64,000 nt of DNA from Acidobacteriota bacterium (GTDB lineage Bacteria > Acidobacteriota > Terriglobia > Bryobacterales > Bryobacteraceae), in NCBI GenBank assembly GCA_026393985.1, contig JAPKZB010000005.1, positions 112,631 through 176,630 of the forward strand, written 5' to 3'. The notes under the pieces were generated by a model that did not search any database, was not told the origin of the DNA, and saw only the letters and a program-made list of their open reading frames with translations. Every line of letters starts with the position of its first letter. Position 1 is the stretch's first letter. Below are positions 37,198 to 46,908 of the stretch, piece by piece. The translations under genes were made by a program, and so were the position numbers.

Positions 37198-39189
37198 ATG
37201 CCTCCCGCCCCTGTGATCCACGAAAAGCACGGCGACCGCCGCGTCGACCCCTACTTCTGGTTCCGCGAAAAAACCAACCCGGACGTCCTCGCCCACCTCG
37301 AAGCCGAGAACGCCCGCACCGAAGCCGCCCTCGCCCCCACCGCCGCCCTCCAGGAGCAGCTCTATCAGGAGATCCTCGGCCGCATCCAGGAGACCGATAC
37401 TTCCGTGCCCGTCCGCCGCGGCGACTGGGAGTACTACACGCGCACCGAACAGGGCCTCGCCTACCCTATCTACTGCCGCCGCCAGTCCGCGGAAGTCGTC
37501 CTGCTCGACGCCAACGTCCTGGCCCAAGGCAAAGACTACTTCCGCCTCGGCGTCTTCGAGCCGAGCGTCGACCAGCACCTGCTCGCCTACTCCACCGACT
37601 ACGCCGGCGACGAAAAGTACACCCTCGTCTTCCTCGACCTCCGCACCAACCAGCTCCTGCCGGACTCGATCGCCAACACCCACGCCGATCTCGTCTGGGC
37701 CAACGACAACCGGACCGTCTTCTACACCAAGCTCGACGAAGTCACCCTGCGCCCCTACCAGATCTGGCGCCACACGCTCGGCGAGGCCACCGACTCGCTC
37801 GTCTACGAAGAGCCCGACGAACGCTTCCTCGTCGGCCTCGACAAGACCCGCGACCACGCCTACCTCCTGCTCTCCATCCACTCCTCGACCAGTTCCGAGG
37901 TCCATTACCTGTCCGCCGACGAGCCGCTCGGCGCCTTCACGGTCATCGCCCCGCGCCGGCCGAAGGTCGAATACTCGGTCGGCCACCAGCATGGCTACTT
38001 CCTCATCCACACCAATTTGGACGCCACCAACTTCCGCCTCATGCGCGCCCCCGTCGCCGCCCCGGCCGCCTGGGAGGAGTTCGTGCCGCACCGGCCCGAG
38101 ATCTATCTGGAAGGCTTCGCCGAGTTCGCCGGCCATCTCGTTCTCTACGAACGCACCAACGGCCTGCGACAGATCAACATCGACCAGAACCATCTGATCC
38201 CCGTGCCGGAGCCCGTCTACCACCTCACCTCCCTGTCGAACCCCACCTTCGATACCCCCGTCTTCCGCTACGGCTACACCTCGCTCACCACCCCCTTCAC
38301 CGTCTACGACTACGACATGCGGACCCGCGAGCGCACCCTGCGCAAGCAGGAGCCGGTGCTCGGCGGCTACGACCCCCAGCTCTACACCACCGAACGGCTC
38401 TGGGCCACGGCGCCCGACGGCACCGCCGTGCCCATCGCCCTCGTCTACCGGACGGAGCTCTTCCGCAAGGACGGCCAGTCGCCGGTGCTGCTCTACGGCT
38501 ACGGCTCCTACGGCCTCAACATGGAGGCCACCTTCCACAGCGACCGCCTCAGCCTGCTCGACCGCGGCTTTGCCTACGCCATCGCCAATATCCGCGGCGG
38601 TTCGGAGATGGGCCGCCCGTGGTACGACCACGGCAAGTTCCTTGCAAAGAAGAACACCTTCACCGACTTCATCGCCGCCGCCGAACATCTGATCGCCCAC
38701 GGCTACACCAACCCGAAGCAGCTAGCCATTGAAGGGCGCAGCGCCGGCGGCATGCTCATCGGCGCCGTGCTCAACCTGCGGCCCGACCTGTTCGGCGCGG
38801 CCATGGCCGGGGTGCCGTTTGTCGACGTCCTGACGACGATGCTCGATGAGACGCTGCCGCTCACCGTCGGCGAGTACGAGGAGTGGGGCGACCCCAACGA
38901 CGAGACCTACTACCACTACATGAAGTCCTACTCGCCCTATGACAACGTCACCGCCCAGGCCTACCCGCACCTGCTCGTCACCAGCGGCCTAAACGACCCC
39001 CGCGTGCAGTATTGGGAGCCGACCAAGTGGGTGGCCCGTCTGCGCGAACTGCGCACCAACGACAACCTGCTGCTGCTCAAGACCAACATGGGCGCCGGCC
39101 ACTTCGGCAAGTCCGGCCGCTACGATGCCTTGCGCGAGACGGCGCTCTACTACGCCTTCTTCCTCTGTGCGCTAGGCTGTACGCGCTAA
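37198..39189 (+). CDS. ptrB: Oligopeptidase B (S9A prolyl oligopeptidase family)
   Basis: LLYGYGSYGLNMEATFHSDRLSLLDRGFAYAIANIRGGSEMGRPWYDHGK; IEGRSAGGMLIGAVLN; HLLVTSGLNDPRVQYWEPTKWVARLR; GAGHFGKSGRY. Confidence 0.92.
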   Translation: MPPAPVIHEKHGDRRVDPYFWFREKTNPDVLAHLEAENARTEAALAPTAALQEQLYQEILGRIQETDTSVPVRRGDWEYYTRTEQGLAYPIYCRRQSAEVVLLDANVLAQGKDYFRLGVFEPSVDQHLLAYSTDYAGDEKYTLVFLDLRTNQLLPDSIANTHADLVWANDNRTVFYTKLDEVTLRPYQIWRHTLGEATDSLVYEEPDERFLVGLDKTRDHAYLLLSIHSSTSSEVHYLSADEPLGAFTVIAPRRPKVEYSVGHQHGYFLIHTNLDATNFRLMRAPVAAPAAWEEFVPHRPEIYLEGFAEFAGHLVLYERTNGLRQINIDQNHLIPVPEPVYHLTSLSNPTFDTPVFRYGYTSLTTPFTVYDYDMRTRERTLRKQEPVLGGYDPQLYTTERLWATAPDGTAVPIALVYRTELFRKDGQSPVLLYGYGSYGLNMEATFHSDRLSLLDRGFAYAIANIRGGSEMGRPWYDHGKFLAKKNTFTDFIAAAEHLIAHGYTNPKQLAIEGRSAGGMLIGAVLNLRPDLFGAAMAGVPFVDVLTTMLDETLPLTVGEYEEWGDPNDETYYHYMKSYSPYDNVTAQAYPHLLVTSGLNDPRVQYWEPTKWVARLRELRTNDNLLLLKTNMGAGHFGKSGRYDALRETALYYAFFLCALGCTR

Positions 39190-40247
39190 GGAAGACGGGC
39201 GCGAATTAGCTCGCGGCGGTGTTCGAGTCGTCGCCCGGCGGCGGCCATCAACTGCCGGGCGAACAGCCCGGCGCCCCCCAGAATTGCGAAACGAACCCAC
39301 CACTCGCCCCGCGCCGCAGCCAGGCCCGCCAGCAGGCAAAGAGCGAACGTCACCAACCCGGCCAGCACCGACCCGCCATCGCTAAAACGATACGCCCGCA
39401 TCGGATACGGCGCACGGACGCTCGTCCACGCGCCCCACCCCGCCAGCAGCAGCAGCACGGTCACCGACTCCACCACCACCGAGGCGCCCATGGCCCAGCC
39501 CAAACGCCAGAACACGGCAAGACTCACCAGCCCCATCGGCGCCCCCAGCAACACCAGCAGCGACGTGGTCTTGCTGCGCACGATATCGGCGCCCGTCATG
39601 GGCAGTAGCAGATAGCGGTCGAACCCCGTGCCCTGGTCAGTCCCGAAGGCGTTCAACGCCAGGTTCGAATTGCTGATCGCCAGCACCACAGGCACAATCC
39701 ACGCCGCCTCCACCGCCATGTTCCGCGCGCGCACGGCGTAGGCCACGAACATCAGGGCGATGCCCCCGGCGATCATCGTGTCGAACAGGCGCACCGCCGC
39801 CCGGACGTCCTTCCGCAGCAGCGCCGGGCACCGCGACGGCCCCGCCGAAAGCCGCTTGCCCCTCTTCACCACCGGCCATTCAAACATCGCCAACACTGCC
39901 AGCAGCGGCGCCCATGGCGACACACGCGCAGAGACATAGAAAAGCACCCAGCTCAGCGGGTTCACGGCGACCTCCGTAAGCCGCACCAGCATCCGGTCCC
40001 CCCGCTTCAATGGGAACTGCCCCGGCGCGCCCTCCGGCCCCCAACTCAACGCCAGCCACGCCACGGCCAACCCGGCTACCACGCCCGGCAGCGGCAACTG
40101 CGGCAGGTACGCCACCACCCGTTCGGCCAGCAGCGCAGCGGCGAGCAGCAGCAGCACCTCGCCGGTGATCTCGGCGCTGCTCCGTCCCGTCAGCGTCCGC
40201 CAGCGGATCTTCACGAGGCCCCCCAGCAGCGGGCCTAGCCGAGCCAC
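39186..40247 (-). CDS. ABC transporter permease-like membrane protein
   Basis: ~350-aa multi-TM protein directly downstream of, and overlapping, an ABC ATPase gene. Confidence 0.7.
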   Translation of the reverse strand: MARLGPLLGGLVKIRWRTLTGRSSAEITGEVLLLLAAALLAERVVAYLPQLPLPGVVAGLAVAWLALSWGPEGAPGQFPLKRGDRMLVRLTEVAVNPLSWVLFYVSARVSPWAPLLAVLAMFEWPVVKRGKRLSAGPSRCPALLRKDVRAAVRLFDTMIAGGIALMFVAYAVRARNMAVEAAWIVPVVLAISNSNLALNAFGTDQGTGFDRYLLLPMTGADIVRSKTTSLLVLLGAPMGLVSLAVFWRLGWAMGASVVVESVTVLLLLAGWGAWTSVRAPYPMRAYRFSDGGSVLAGLVTFALCLLAGLAAARGEWWVRFAILGGAGLFARQLMAAAGRRLEHRRELIRARLP

Positions 40248-40963
40248 GTGAAGTCCTCCCCGGCCGGCCTTGCGATGTGTGCGAAGTAGACCTCTTTCAA
40301 CGGCCGTTCGCCGGTCCTCCCGCTGGCCACCACTTTGCCGCCCGAAAGGATCGAATACGTGCCCACCAGCTTCTCGACCACGTCCAGCAGATGCGAGGTA
40401 ATGAACACCGCCGCGCCCTTGGCCGCGAGGTTGACGAGCAGTTCCCGCATGTTTTCGGCTGAGGAGGGGTCGATGCCTTCAAACGGCTCATCGAGAAACA
40501 GAGTCTTGGGGTTGTGGAGCAGCGCCATGCCAAACGCCGTCTTCTTCCGCATGCCGAAGGAGGCTTGGCCCGCTTCGGTGTGGCGCTCCTGGTCGAGGTC
40601 GAGGTAGCGCAGCAGTTGGCCGGCCCGCTCGGCTGTCTCGGCCGCGGTAAGGCCGTAGAGCGGCCCGGCCAGCGTCAGATGCTCCCATAGCGTCAGGGCG
40701 TCAAACAGCGCCAGATCCTCGGGCAGCACCCCGATGCTTCGCTTCACGGCCACCGGGTCCGCGGCCAGCGAGATGCCATTGATCTCCACCGTGCCCGCCG
40801 TCGGGATCAGCAGCCCGGTGAGCATCTTGACGGTTGTCGACTTGCCAGCGCCGTTCGGCCCCAGGAAGCCGTGGATCTCGCCGGCGGCAACGGCCAGGTC
40901 CACCCCGTCCACCGCCGTGAAGGCGCCGAACTGCTTCACCAAACCTTGCGCGCGGATACTCAC
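40235..40963 (-). CDS. ABC transporter ATP-binding protein
   Basis: GTG start VSIRAQGLVKQFGAFTAVDGVDL; Walker A GPNGAGKST; Walker B TLFLDEPFEGIDP; signature region ASFGMRKKTAFGMAL. Confidence 0.88.
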   Translation of the reverse strand: MSIRAQGLVKQFGAFTAVDGVDLAVAAGEIHGFLGPNGAGKSTTVKMLTGLLIPTAGTVEINGISLAADPVAVKRSIGVLPEDLALFDALTLWEHLTLAGPLYGLTAAETAERAGQLLRYLDLDQERHTEAGQASFGMRKKTAFGMALLHNPKTLFLDEPFEGIDPSSAENMRELLVNLAAKGAAVFITSHLLDVVEKLVGTYSILSGGKVVASGRTGERPLKEVYFAHIARPAGEDFTWLG

Positions 40964-41661
40964 GCAATGCTCCGCAGCGCCCGGCGCGTGACCGCCTCGA
41001 CGTTCCACCGCGCGCAAGTCTCCCGCACCCAGTCCGGCCGTGTCTTGGCCGCATCGTTCATCCAATTCCCCACCGAATCCCGGACGTACTTGCTCGCCTC
41101 ACCGACACAGCGATCGAGCACCGGCAGCCCCAGCGCCGGGTTCTTCTTGAGTAGCGGAATATGGGGACACCAGACGCCGCGCGGCCGCGTCGCCTCGCTC
41201 GCAAAACGGCGCAGATAGGGTTCCGCTTCCGCCCACGCGGTCAACAGGGCAATCGCCCGCTCCACCTCCGCCGCGATGGCCGGTCGGATCCCCAGCCAAG
41301 CCCATTCGCGGACGCCAAAATGCGGATCCTGCGCCAGCGGCCGAACGGCCTCCAGGCGCTGCTCGAGCGACCAACCGGGCCGCAGGCCAACGCGGAACGC
41401 CGCCCAGCCGCGGACGGTATCCGAAGGATGCCGCTCCAACGCCCCGTGGAAGGACAGCAGCGCCTCGGCCGCCAGCGTCATCCGCCGCGTGATGCCCAGC
41501 CCGGGGTCGATCTCGGCAGCGACGCCAAGAGTCCGCAGCAGCGTTGTAAAGTCCACCGCCAGCCCCTCGCCGAGCGTCGCCGACTCGATCTCGCCCCGGC
41601 TCAACTGCCCCCGCAGGCCCGCGGGAACCTCCGCCGGGCTGCTGTAGGTCGGCCTGGCCAT
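40960..41661 (-). CDS. DNA-alkylation-repair-like HEAT-repeat protein (AlkD-like)
   Basis: FGVREWAWLGIRPAI, ASEATRPRGVWCPHIPLLKKNP, YVRDSVGNWMNDAAKTRPDWVRETCARW pattern. Confidence 0.7.
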   Translation of the reverse strand: MARPTYSSPAEVPAGLRGQLSRGEIESATLGEGLAVDFTTLLRTLGVAAEIDPGLGITRRMTLAAEALLSFHGALERHPSDTVRGWAAFRVGLRPGWSLEQRLEAVRPLAQDPHFGVREWAWLGIRPAIAAEVERAIALLTAWAEAEPYLRRFASEATRPRGVWCPHIPLLKKNPALGLPVLDRCVGEASKYVRDSVGNWMNDAAKTRPDWVRETCARWNVEAVTRRALRSIA

Positions 41662-42011
41662 CAGCAGACCGGCGCCGGGTGCGGATAGGTGTCTTCGTTG
41701 TCGCGCGGATCTTTCGAGTCCAGGCACCGCCAGTCTTTTTCGATCAGCACCTCGACGGGCCCGGCCGCGCCGGCAATGCCCACCTGTTCGGTCTCGGCCC
41801 ACACCGCCACCGTCGTCGCCGGCACGTTTACCGTTAGTACCCCCCCGGTGAATTCCACCCCCAAGGCGGCGCTATCCGGCTGCAGCCGATAGACCAGAGT
41901 CTGGCCGGGAATGGCGCAGCGGTCTTCCACCGCGCTGCCGGCCGCCAGCGCCATCACCTCTCCCTGCTTCAGCCGCAGGCGCAAAGTATTGCCGTGGATT
42001 CGTAGCTTCAT
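41661..42011 (-). CDS. Small conserved hypothetical protein (DUF7009-like)
   Basis: MKLRIHGNTLRLRLKQGEVMAL...; TGATG overlap with the next gene. Family name from memory. Confidence 0.6.
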   Translation of the reverse strand: MKLRIHGNTLRLRLKQGEVMALAAGSAVEDRCAIPGQTLVYRLQPDSAALGVEFTGGVLTVNVPATTVAVWAETEQVGIAGAAGPVEVLIEKDWRCLDSKDPRDNEDTYPHPAPVC

Positions 42012-42030
42012 CAGGCTTTATTATAGAAGG

Positions 42031-42210
42031 GTGCCGATCTACGAGTACCGCTGCCCGGACTGTGACGCCCGCTTTGAACGCATTCGCCGCATGGCGGAGG
42101 CCGACCAACCGCTTCCCTGCCCGCGCTGCGGCGCGACGCGAGCCGAACGCGAACTGTCCTGTTTCGCGGCCGGCAACTGCTGCAACGCCCCCGGCGGCGG
42201 CTTTACTTGA
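42031..42210 (+). CDS. FmdB-family zinc-ribbon protein
   Basis: GTG start VPIYEYRCPDCDARFERIRRMAEADQPLPCPRCGA; two CxxC knuckles. Confidence 0.85.
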   Translation: MPIYEYRCPDCDARFERIRRMAEADQPLPCPRCGATRAERELSCFAAGNCCNAPGGGFT

Positions 42211-42240
42211 ATGCGCTAAGCAGGCGCCCGGTGGGCGCCC

Positions 42241-43035
42241 TTACTGGCGAAGAAACAACATCCCGTTCAGCTTCAGACCATCGTGCGAGTAAGGCTCGAT
42301 GGCGAAGAGCTGCCGCCCCATGCCGTCAATGTCGGCCACCAGCGTGCCGCCAAAGATCCGGTAGCTCCCCGTTGCCTGATCCCCCGCCCCGACGCTGCCG
42401 CCGCCCTGGGTTTCCGAGTTGGAGCTGAAGAAGCTCTGGCTGTTGGACCGGAAGCGATTCCCCGGCAGAAAGACCACGGTCCAGTTACTCGAGTAACTCG
42501 ACGAGTCCCGCACCCCGGTGCGCGTGTTCTTATAAGTACTCAACTCCCAACTGCCCACCACCTGCTGCTCGGCGGCCGTATTCCGCGGCGGCGGCGTAAA
42601 CTTGCCGTTGCGGAGGATGGCCCGGCCCCGGCCCTGTAGTTCGGCCAGCTTCTCCGGGCGGCCCACGGCCAGCACGGCGAAATAGACCTCGCCCTGCAAC
42701 TGCATCCCGTTCCAGGCCACGTACATCCCGTTGGTGTATTCCTGTTCGGCGGAGGGGCCCGAAAACGCCGGGCCCGTCGTGACCCGCAAACCCGGCAGCA
42801 CCCCGGCCGAGATCCCCACGGCCTGCCGCGCCAACTCCTGAATCGAGCGCGCGGCGGCAATTCCCGAGCCGACCAGCACCCGCTCCGGCGCCCCATCGAC
42901 CGGTTCGACGACCGTCATCAGCGGCGAGTGGCGCGCCCGCCAACCCTCCGGCACCGGGAAACGATACGCCCCGTCCGGCGAGACGAACTCGCCGGCCCAG
43001 AGCGGCATAGTAACTAACAACAGCAAAGCCCTCAT
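42241..43035 (-). CDS. Secreted hypothetical protein
   Basis: MRALLLLVTMPLWAGEF signal peptide; 264 aa; no recognised catalytic motif. Confidence 0.55.
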   Translation of the reverse strand: MRALLLLVTMPLWAGEFVSPDGAYRFPVPEGWRARHSPLMTVVEPVDGAPERVLVGSGIAAARSIQELARQAVGISAGVLPGLRVTTGPAFSGPSAEQEYTNGMYVAWNGMQLQGEVYFAVLAVGRPEKLAELQGRGRAILRNGKFTPPPRNTAAEQQVVGSWELSTYKNTRTGVRDSSSYSSNWTVVFLPGNRFRSNSQSFFSSNSETQGGGSVGAGDQATGSYRIFGGTLVADIDGMGRQLFAIEPYSHDGLKLNGMLFLRQ

Positions 43036-43086
43036 AACTACTAATGCGGAAACGGCGTCCATCATTTCATTCGCCGTGGCATTTAT

Positions 43087-45012
43087 TTAAGGGCGTTGCG
43101 TCGGCGCCAAACCCCACCGTTCGTCGAAGAACCCGGCGGCGACAACCTTGCCCGGATACTTGCCATCGGCCGGCGTGGTCGTATCAATCACCGCCCAATC
43201 GGGCAGCTTCGCAATCTGCCGCGCGTTGTTCAAATAATCGAACTCGCGGAACGTGAAGCCGGAGTTGACAACCACATAGCGCGCCGGGTTCAGGGGGTTC
43301 GGATAGACAAACGCCGGATAGTGCGTCGCGGCTGGATACTTCGCCGCGCCTACCTGCACCTGGTCCCCTGCCCACTTCACCGGCAGCCGGTCGGCGATGC
43401 GCCCGAGCAGCGAGTTCGTCGCCGGGGTGCCCCAGAGGACAATGTGGTGCGCGGCCAGGTCGGCCTCGGTCACTTCGCTATCCTTCTTCACGCGCGGCTG
43501 ACCACGGAACTGCCGGCGCCACTCGCGGATGGCGCGCGCCTGCTCGGCTTCAATGCGCTCGCCGCTACCCGCCGCGCCGGTCACAATCAGAAAGCTGTCC
43601 ATGAAGGCGTCGTCGATCGGCCCCTGCAGCCCGTGCTGCTTCCGCAGCCCGCTGGCGGCGCCGGGCTTCCACTGGCCGCCCTCTTTGACGAAGCTTACCT
43701 TCCAACTGCGGTCGCTGGCCGGTCCGGCGACGTCGAGCTTCCGGCCGTCAATGGTCACGCTGGTCGGGCCCATCAGCTCCACCGGCGCGCCGCCGGGCCC
43801 GAAATCAAGCGTCAGGCCGGTGACCCCGCTGGTCTGCACCGTCACGCCGGCGCCGGCGATGGCGGCGTCGACTGTGGCCTTCTCCCAATGCTGCGCGAGG
43901 CCGTCAATGGTCACCCACTTCATGCGGTTGTAGCGCAGCGTGTAGGTCACAAAGCGGACGCGCCGCGGATAGGCCTCCCGCCCCTGGGCCGCAATGGCGT
44001 CGATCCGGCGGTTGACCTCCTCGCGGGCCTCGGGATGATAGCGGTGGCCGGTTTGCGGCCCGATGATGTGGGTCATCGGAATGCCCTCTTTGTCGAGATA
44101 CTTCGCCATCAGGTCGGCCGCCTGCTTCTGGCCGTCGATCTCGCCGCTGTAGGCGACCAGCGGCACGTTGACGAAGTTGGCCGCGTAGTCGGTGGCGTCG
44201 TACATCCGCCACAACTTCTGCTCCCAGACGGGGGGCATCTCTTTCAACCGAAGAAACTCGCGGCTCTCGCTGAAGCCGGCGCCGGGCGCGACGGCGGCCC
44301 ACAGTCCGGCGTGATGCGCGCCGATGTGCCAGGCCGCGGCGCCGCCCATCGAAAAGCCGCGCATGACGATGCGGTTGTCGTCGATGAAGTAGTGCTGTTT
44401 GACCGCGGCGAGCGCTTCGAACAGATCGACTTCGCCGGCGAACTTGTTGGCGTTGCAGTAGCGTCCGTACAGGTGCAGCACGATGGTGTGGCGCGGGGTG
44501 AACTCGCCCGGCCGGCTCATGCGTTCAGAGAGAAAGTTGACCTCGCTCAACTGTTCGGCGCGGCCGTGGAACCAGGCGTCCAGGCGCCAGGGGCGCGGCA
44601 GGCGGGGGTCGTAGGAGGGAGGCACGACCAGGCCGTAGGGCTGCACCGAACCGTCGATTTTCGAGACGTAGCCGCGCACGACCAGGCCCGTCGCGCGGGT
44701 CCAGGGCGCTTCGCCGTGGCGCAGCGCCTCAGCGCGGTTGACGCCTTCGGCCAGCAGCGCCCGCGCCTTGGCCGGCTCATCGGGCCGGAAGAATTCGTTG
44801 TTTTCGAGCGCATAGCGGACGGCATCGCGGAAGATGATCACATCGGGCAGGAGGGCGTGGTTGCCCAGACCGGCGATGAGGCCGGAGAGCCGTTCGATAC
44901 CCGCCCGCAGCTCTTTCTGGTCGGCCTCGGTGACGGGCACCCCGGGCGGAGGAATCGGCCGGTCCTGCGCCAGGAGCGCGGCGGCCAGCAGGGGGAGACA
45001 AAAGAGCTTCAT
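43087..45012 (-). CDS. Secreted alpha/beta hydrolase (GFSMGG family, paralogue with N-terminal extension)
   Basis: [81 protein letters not shown]. Confidence 0.88.
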   Translation of the reverse strand: MKLFCLPLLAAALLAQDRPIPPPGVPVTEADQKELRAGIERLSGLIAGLGNHALLPDVIIFRDAVRYALENNEFFRPDEPAKARALLAEGVNRAEALRHGEAPWTRATGLVVRGYVSKIDGSVQPYGLVVPPSYDPRLPRPWRLDAWFHGRAEQLSEVNFLSERMSRPGEFTPRHTIVLHLYGRYCNANKFAGEVDLFEALAAVKQHYFIDDNRIVMRGFSMGGAAAWHIGAHHAGLWAAVAPGAGFSESREFLRLKEMPPVWEQKLWRMYDATDYAANFVNVPLVAYSGEIDGQKQAADLMAKYLDKEGIPMTHIIGPQTGHRYHPEAREEVNRRIDAIAAQGREAYPRRVRFVTYTLRYNRMKWVTIDGLAQHWEKATVDAAIAGAGVTVQTSGVTGLTLDFGPGGAPVELMGPTSVTIDGRKLDVAGPASDRSWKVSFVKEGGQWKPGAASGLRKQHGLQGPIDDAFMDSFLIVTGAAGSGERIEAEQARAIREWRRQFRGQPRVKKDSEVTEADLAAHHIVLWGTPATNSLLGRIADRLPVKWAGDQVQVGAAKYPAATHYPAFVYPNPLNPARYVVVNSGFTFREFDYLNNARQIAKLPDWAVIDTTTPADGKYPGKVVAAGFFDERWGLAPTQRP

Positions 45013-45081
45013 CGGCATGGTTCCGCCTAGAATATCCAACATTTCGAGGTCCTGCCCGGCCCCGCGCTAAGATCGGGACAT

Positions 45082-45513
45082 ATGGCCTACTCCCGCCTCA
45101 CCCCCTGCGGCCAGTGCGGCGCCTCCAACCGCATCCCGGCCGCCCACCTGGCCCATCGCGGCCGCTGCGGCCGCTGCAAAGCCCCGCTCGCCGCCCTCGC
45201 CGAGGCTCTACCCGTCGACGCCGAAGGCTTCACTGAAATCATCAGCTCCGCTACCGTGCCCGTGCTCGTCGATTTCTGGGCCGCCTGGTGCGGCCCCTGC
45301 CTCGCGGCCGCCCCGGAGGTCGAGAAGCTCGCGGCCGAAATGCAGGGCCGGGCCATCGTCCTTAAAGTCGACACCGAGGCCCACCCCGCTCTCGCTGCCC
45401 GCTACCGCATCCAGTCGATTCCCAACTTTCTTGTCTTCCGCCAGGGCCTGCTGGTCCATCAACAGGCCGGCGCGGCGCCGCGCGCCCAGATGCGCGCCTG
45501 GCTGGAAGCTTAA
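45082..45513 (+). CDS. Thioredoxin 2-type protein with N-terminal zinc finger
   Basis: CGQCGASNRIP...CGRCKAPL zinc knuckles; VDFWAAWCGPCLAAAPEVEKLA active site. Confidence 0.92.
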   Translation: MAYSRLTPCGQCGASNRIPAAHLAHRGRCGRCKAPLAALAEALPVDAEGFTEIISSATVPVLVDFWAAWCGPCLAAAPEVEKLAAEMQGRAIVLKVDTEAHPALAARYRIQSIPNFLVFRQGLLVHQQAGAAPRAQMRAWLEA

Positions 45514-46895
45514 ACTTTCAGAAACCCCAAATTGGCTGTGGCGAAGTTGCCCAGGTTGGGGAACACCGTGCTCAAACCCGCCTCCGGGACGCCGAACCAG
45601 CGCGCCAGCGTGGCGCCGTACTGGTCGAGCGAGGTGGAAGGGATCCAGTTGCCGCGGCTGCCCGAATCGTCCGCCCCGCCGAGCACCATGCTGGGGTAGG
45701 TTCCGTAGAAACCGCCCTGTACCGCGCCGCCGGTGACAAACTGGTGGCCGCCCCAGGCGTGGTCGGTGCCGTTGCTCGCGTTGGGCTGAAACGTCCGGCT
45801 GAACTCGGACTCGGTAAACAACGTCACCTTCTCGGACAACCCCAACTCCTCCATGGCCAACTGAAAGGCCGCAATCGCTTCGCTCAATTCGGTGAGCAAC
45901 CGCGGATGCGCTGCCGTTTGATTCTCGTGCGTATCGTAGCCGCCCTGCGAACAGAAGAAGATCTGCCGCTGCAGGCCCACGGTGTCGCGAATCTGAATCA
46001 GGCGGACGATCTGCCGCAGTTGATTGCCCAGCGAAGTGGTGGGGAACGGCGTGGTTAGATTCGGCAGGGTGGCGAAGGCGTCGCTGGCCTGGCGCAGGAC
46101 GGTGAGCGAGTCGTTGATGCGCGTGCCGGCGGCCTGCACCAGCGTTGCGCCGCTCGCCAGGGTCAAGACCTGCTGCAGCGCGTTGAGCCGCTCGGCATCG
46201 CCCGCGCGCTTCTGCTGGCCCATCACGGCCAGGTTGGGCGAAGCAATCTGCGACGGCTGCGTCTGCTGCCCGATCAGAAACAACGAATTGCCGTTGACCG
46301 ACACGGCCGTGGGAAACTTCGACGGCTGATTGAGCGTTTGCACCTGGTCCGCAATCCGGCCCGCCCATCCCGATTGCGCGATGCCGATGGGGGTTGCGCT
46401 CTGCCACTGCTGCTGCTGGTCGGAGTGCGAAAACAGATTCGCCGGCACCGGCTGCTGGTTGGCCTGATACTGCGCCCGCGTTAACGGCCGCACCAGTGTG
46501 CCGACGTTGGCCACCACGGCCGCCTTCCCGGTTTGAAAGAGCGACTGCAGGCCGGGCATCGCGGGCGGCAGGCCGTAGGTGGCGCTGCCCTGGCTGGTCG
46601 CCGGCAGCAGTTGGCTCTGCGGGATGGCGATGGTGCGCCGGACGTTCGTGTAGGCGGTGTAGCCGGCGTTGTCGGTGGGAATCAACAGGCTATTGGCGTC
46701 ACAACCGCCGAACAGAAACACGCAAACCAACGCCTTGTAGCCCGGGGCGTTCGTCTGCGCCAGGGCGTTGATGCCGCCCAGCTGCCCCAGGGCTCCGGCG
46801 GCGCCGAGGCCCATGGCCATGCGACCGCCGAGCCGGAGGAAGTCACGTCGATGAGAGAGTAAACCGGCATGCCGGCGTGCAGAAGAGAGTGCCAT
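45510..46895 (-). CDS. DUF1501-family protein
   Basis: SHRRDFLRLGGRMAMGLGAAGALG Tat-like leader; KALVCVFLFGGCDANSLLIP; VTLFTESEFSRTFQPN...GTDHAWGGHQFVTGGAV. Confidence 0.88.
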   Translation of the reverse strand: MALSSARRHAGLLSHRRDFLRLGGRMAMGLGAAGALGQLGGINALAQTNAPGYKALVCVFLFGGCDANSLLIPTDNAGYTAYTNVRRTIAIPQSQLLPATSQGSATYGLPPAMPGLQSLFQTGKAAVVANVGTLVRPLTRAQYQANQQPVPANLFSHSDQQQQWQSATPIGIAQSGWAGRIADQVQTLNQPSKFPTAVSVNGNSLFLIGQQTQPSQIASPNLAVMGQQKRAGDAERLNALQQVLTLASGATLVQAAGTRINDSLTVLRQASDAFATLPNLTTPFPTTSLGNQLRQIVRLIQIRDTVGLQRQIFFCSQGGYDTHENQTAAHPRLLTELSEAIAAFQLAMEELGLSEKVTLFTESEFSRTFQPNASNGTDHAWGGHQFVTGGAVQGGFYGTYPSMVLGGADDSGSRGNWIPSTSLDQYGATLARWFGVPEAGLSTVFPNLGNFATANLGFLKV

Positions 46896-46908
46896 AGCTG
46901 TTCCTTCG

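Noticed and set aside
37186-38732. Two 500-aa-plus ORFs (37188..38732 + and 37186..38700 -) overlapping ptrB
   Set aside because: Arg/Pro-rich and Val/Glu/Gly-rich translations are typical shadow frames of a GC3-rich gene; the 37198 frame carries clear oligopeptidase B motifs.
43096-45030. 644-aa plus-strand ORF antisense to the 43087 hydrolase
   Set aside because: Mirror-frame artefact of high GC; the minus strand has GFSMGG and paralogue similarity.
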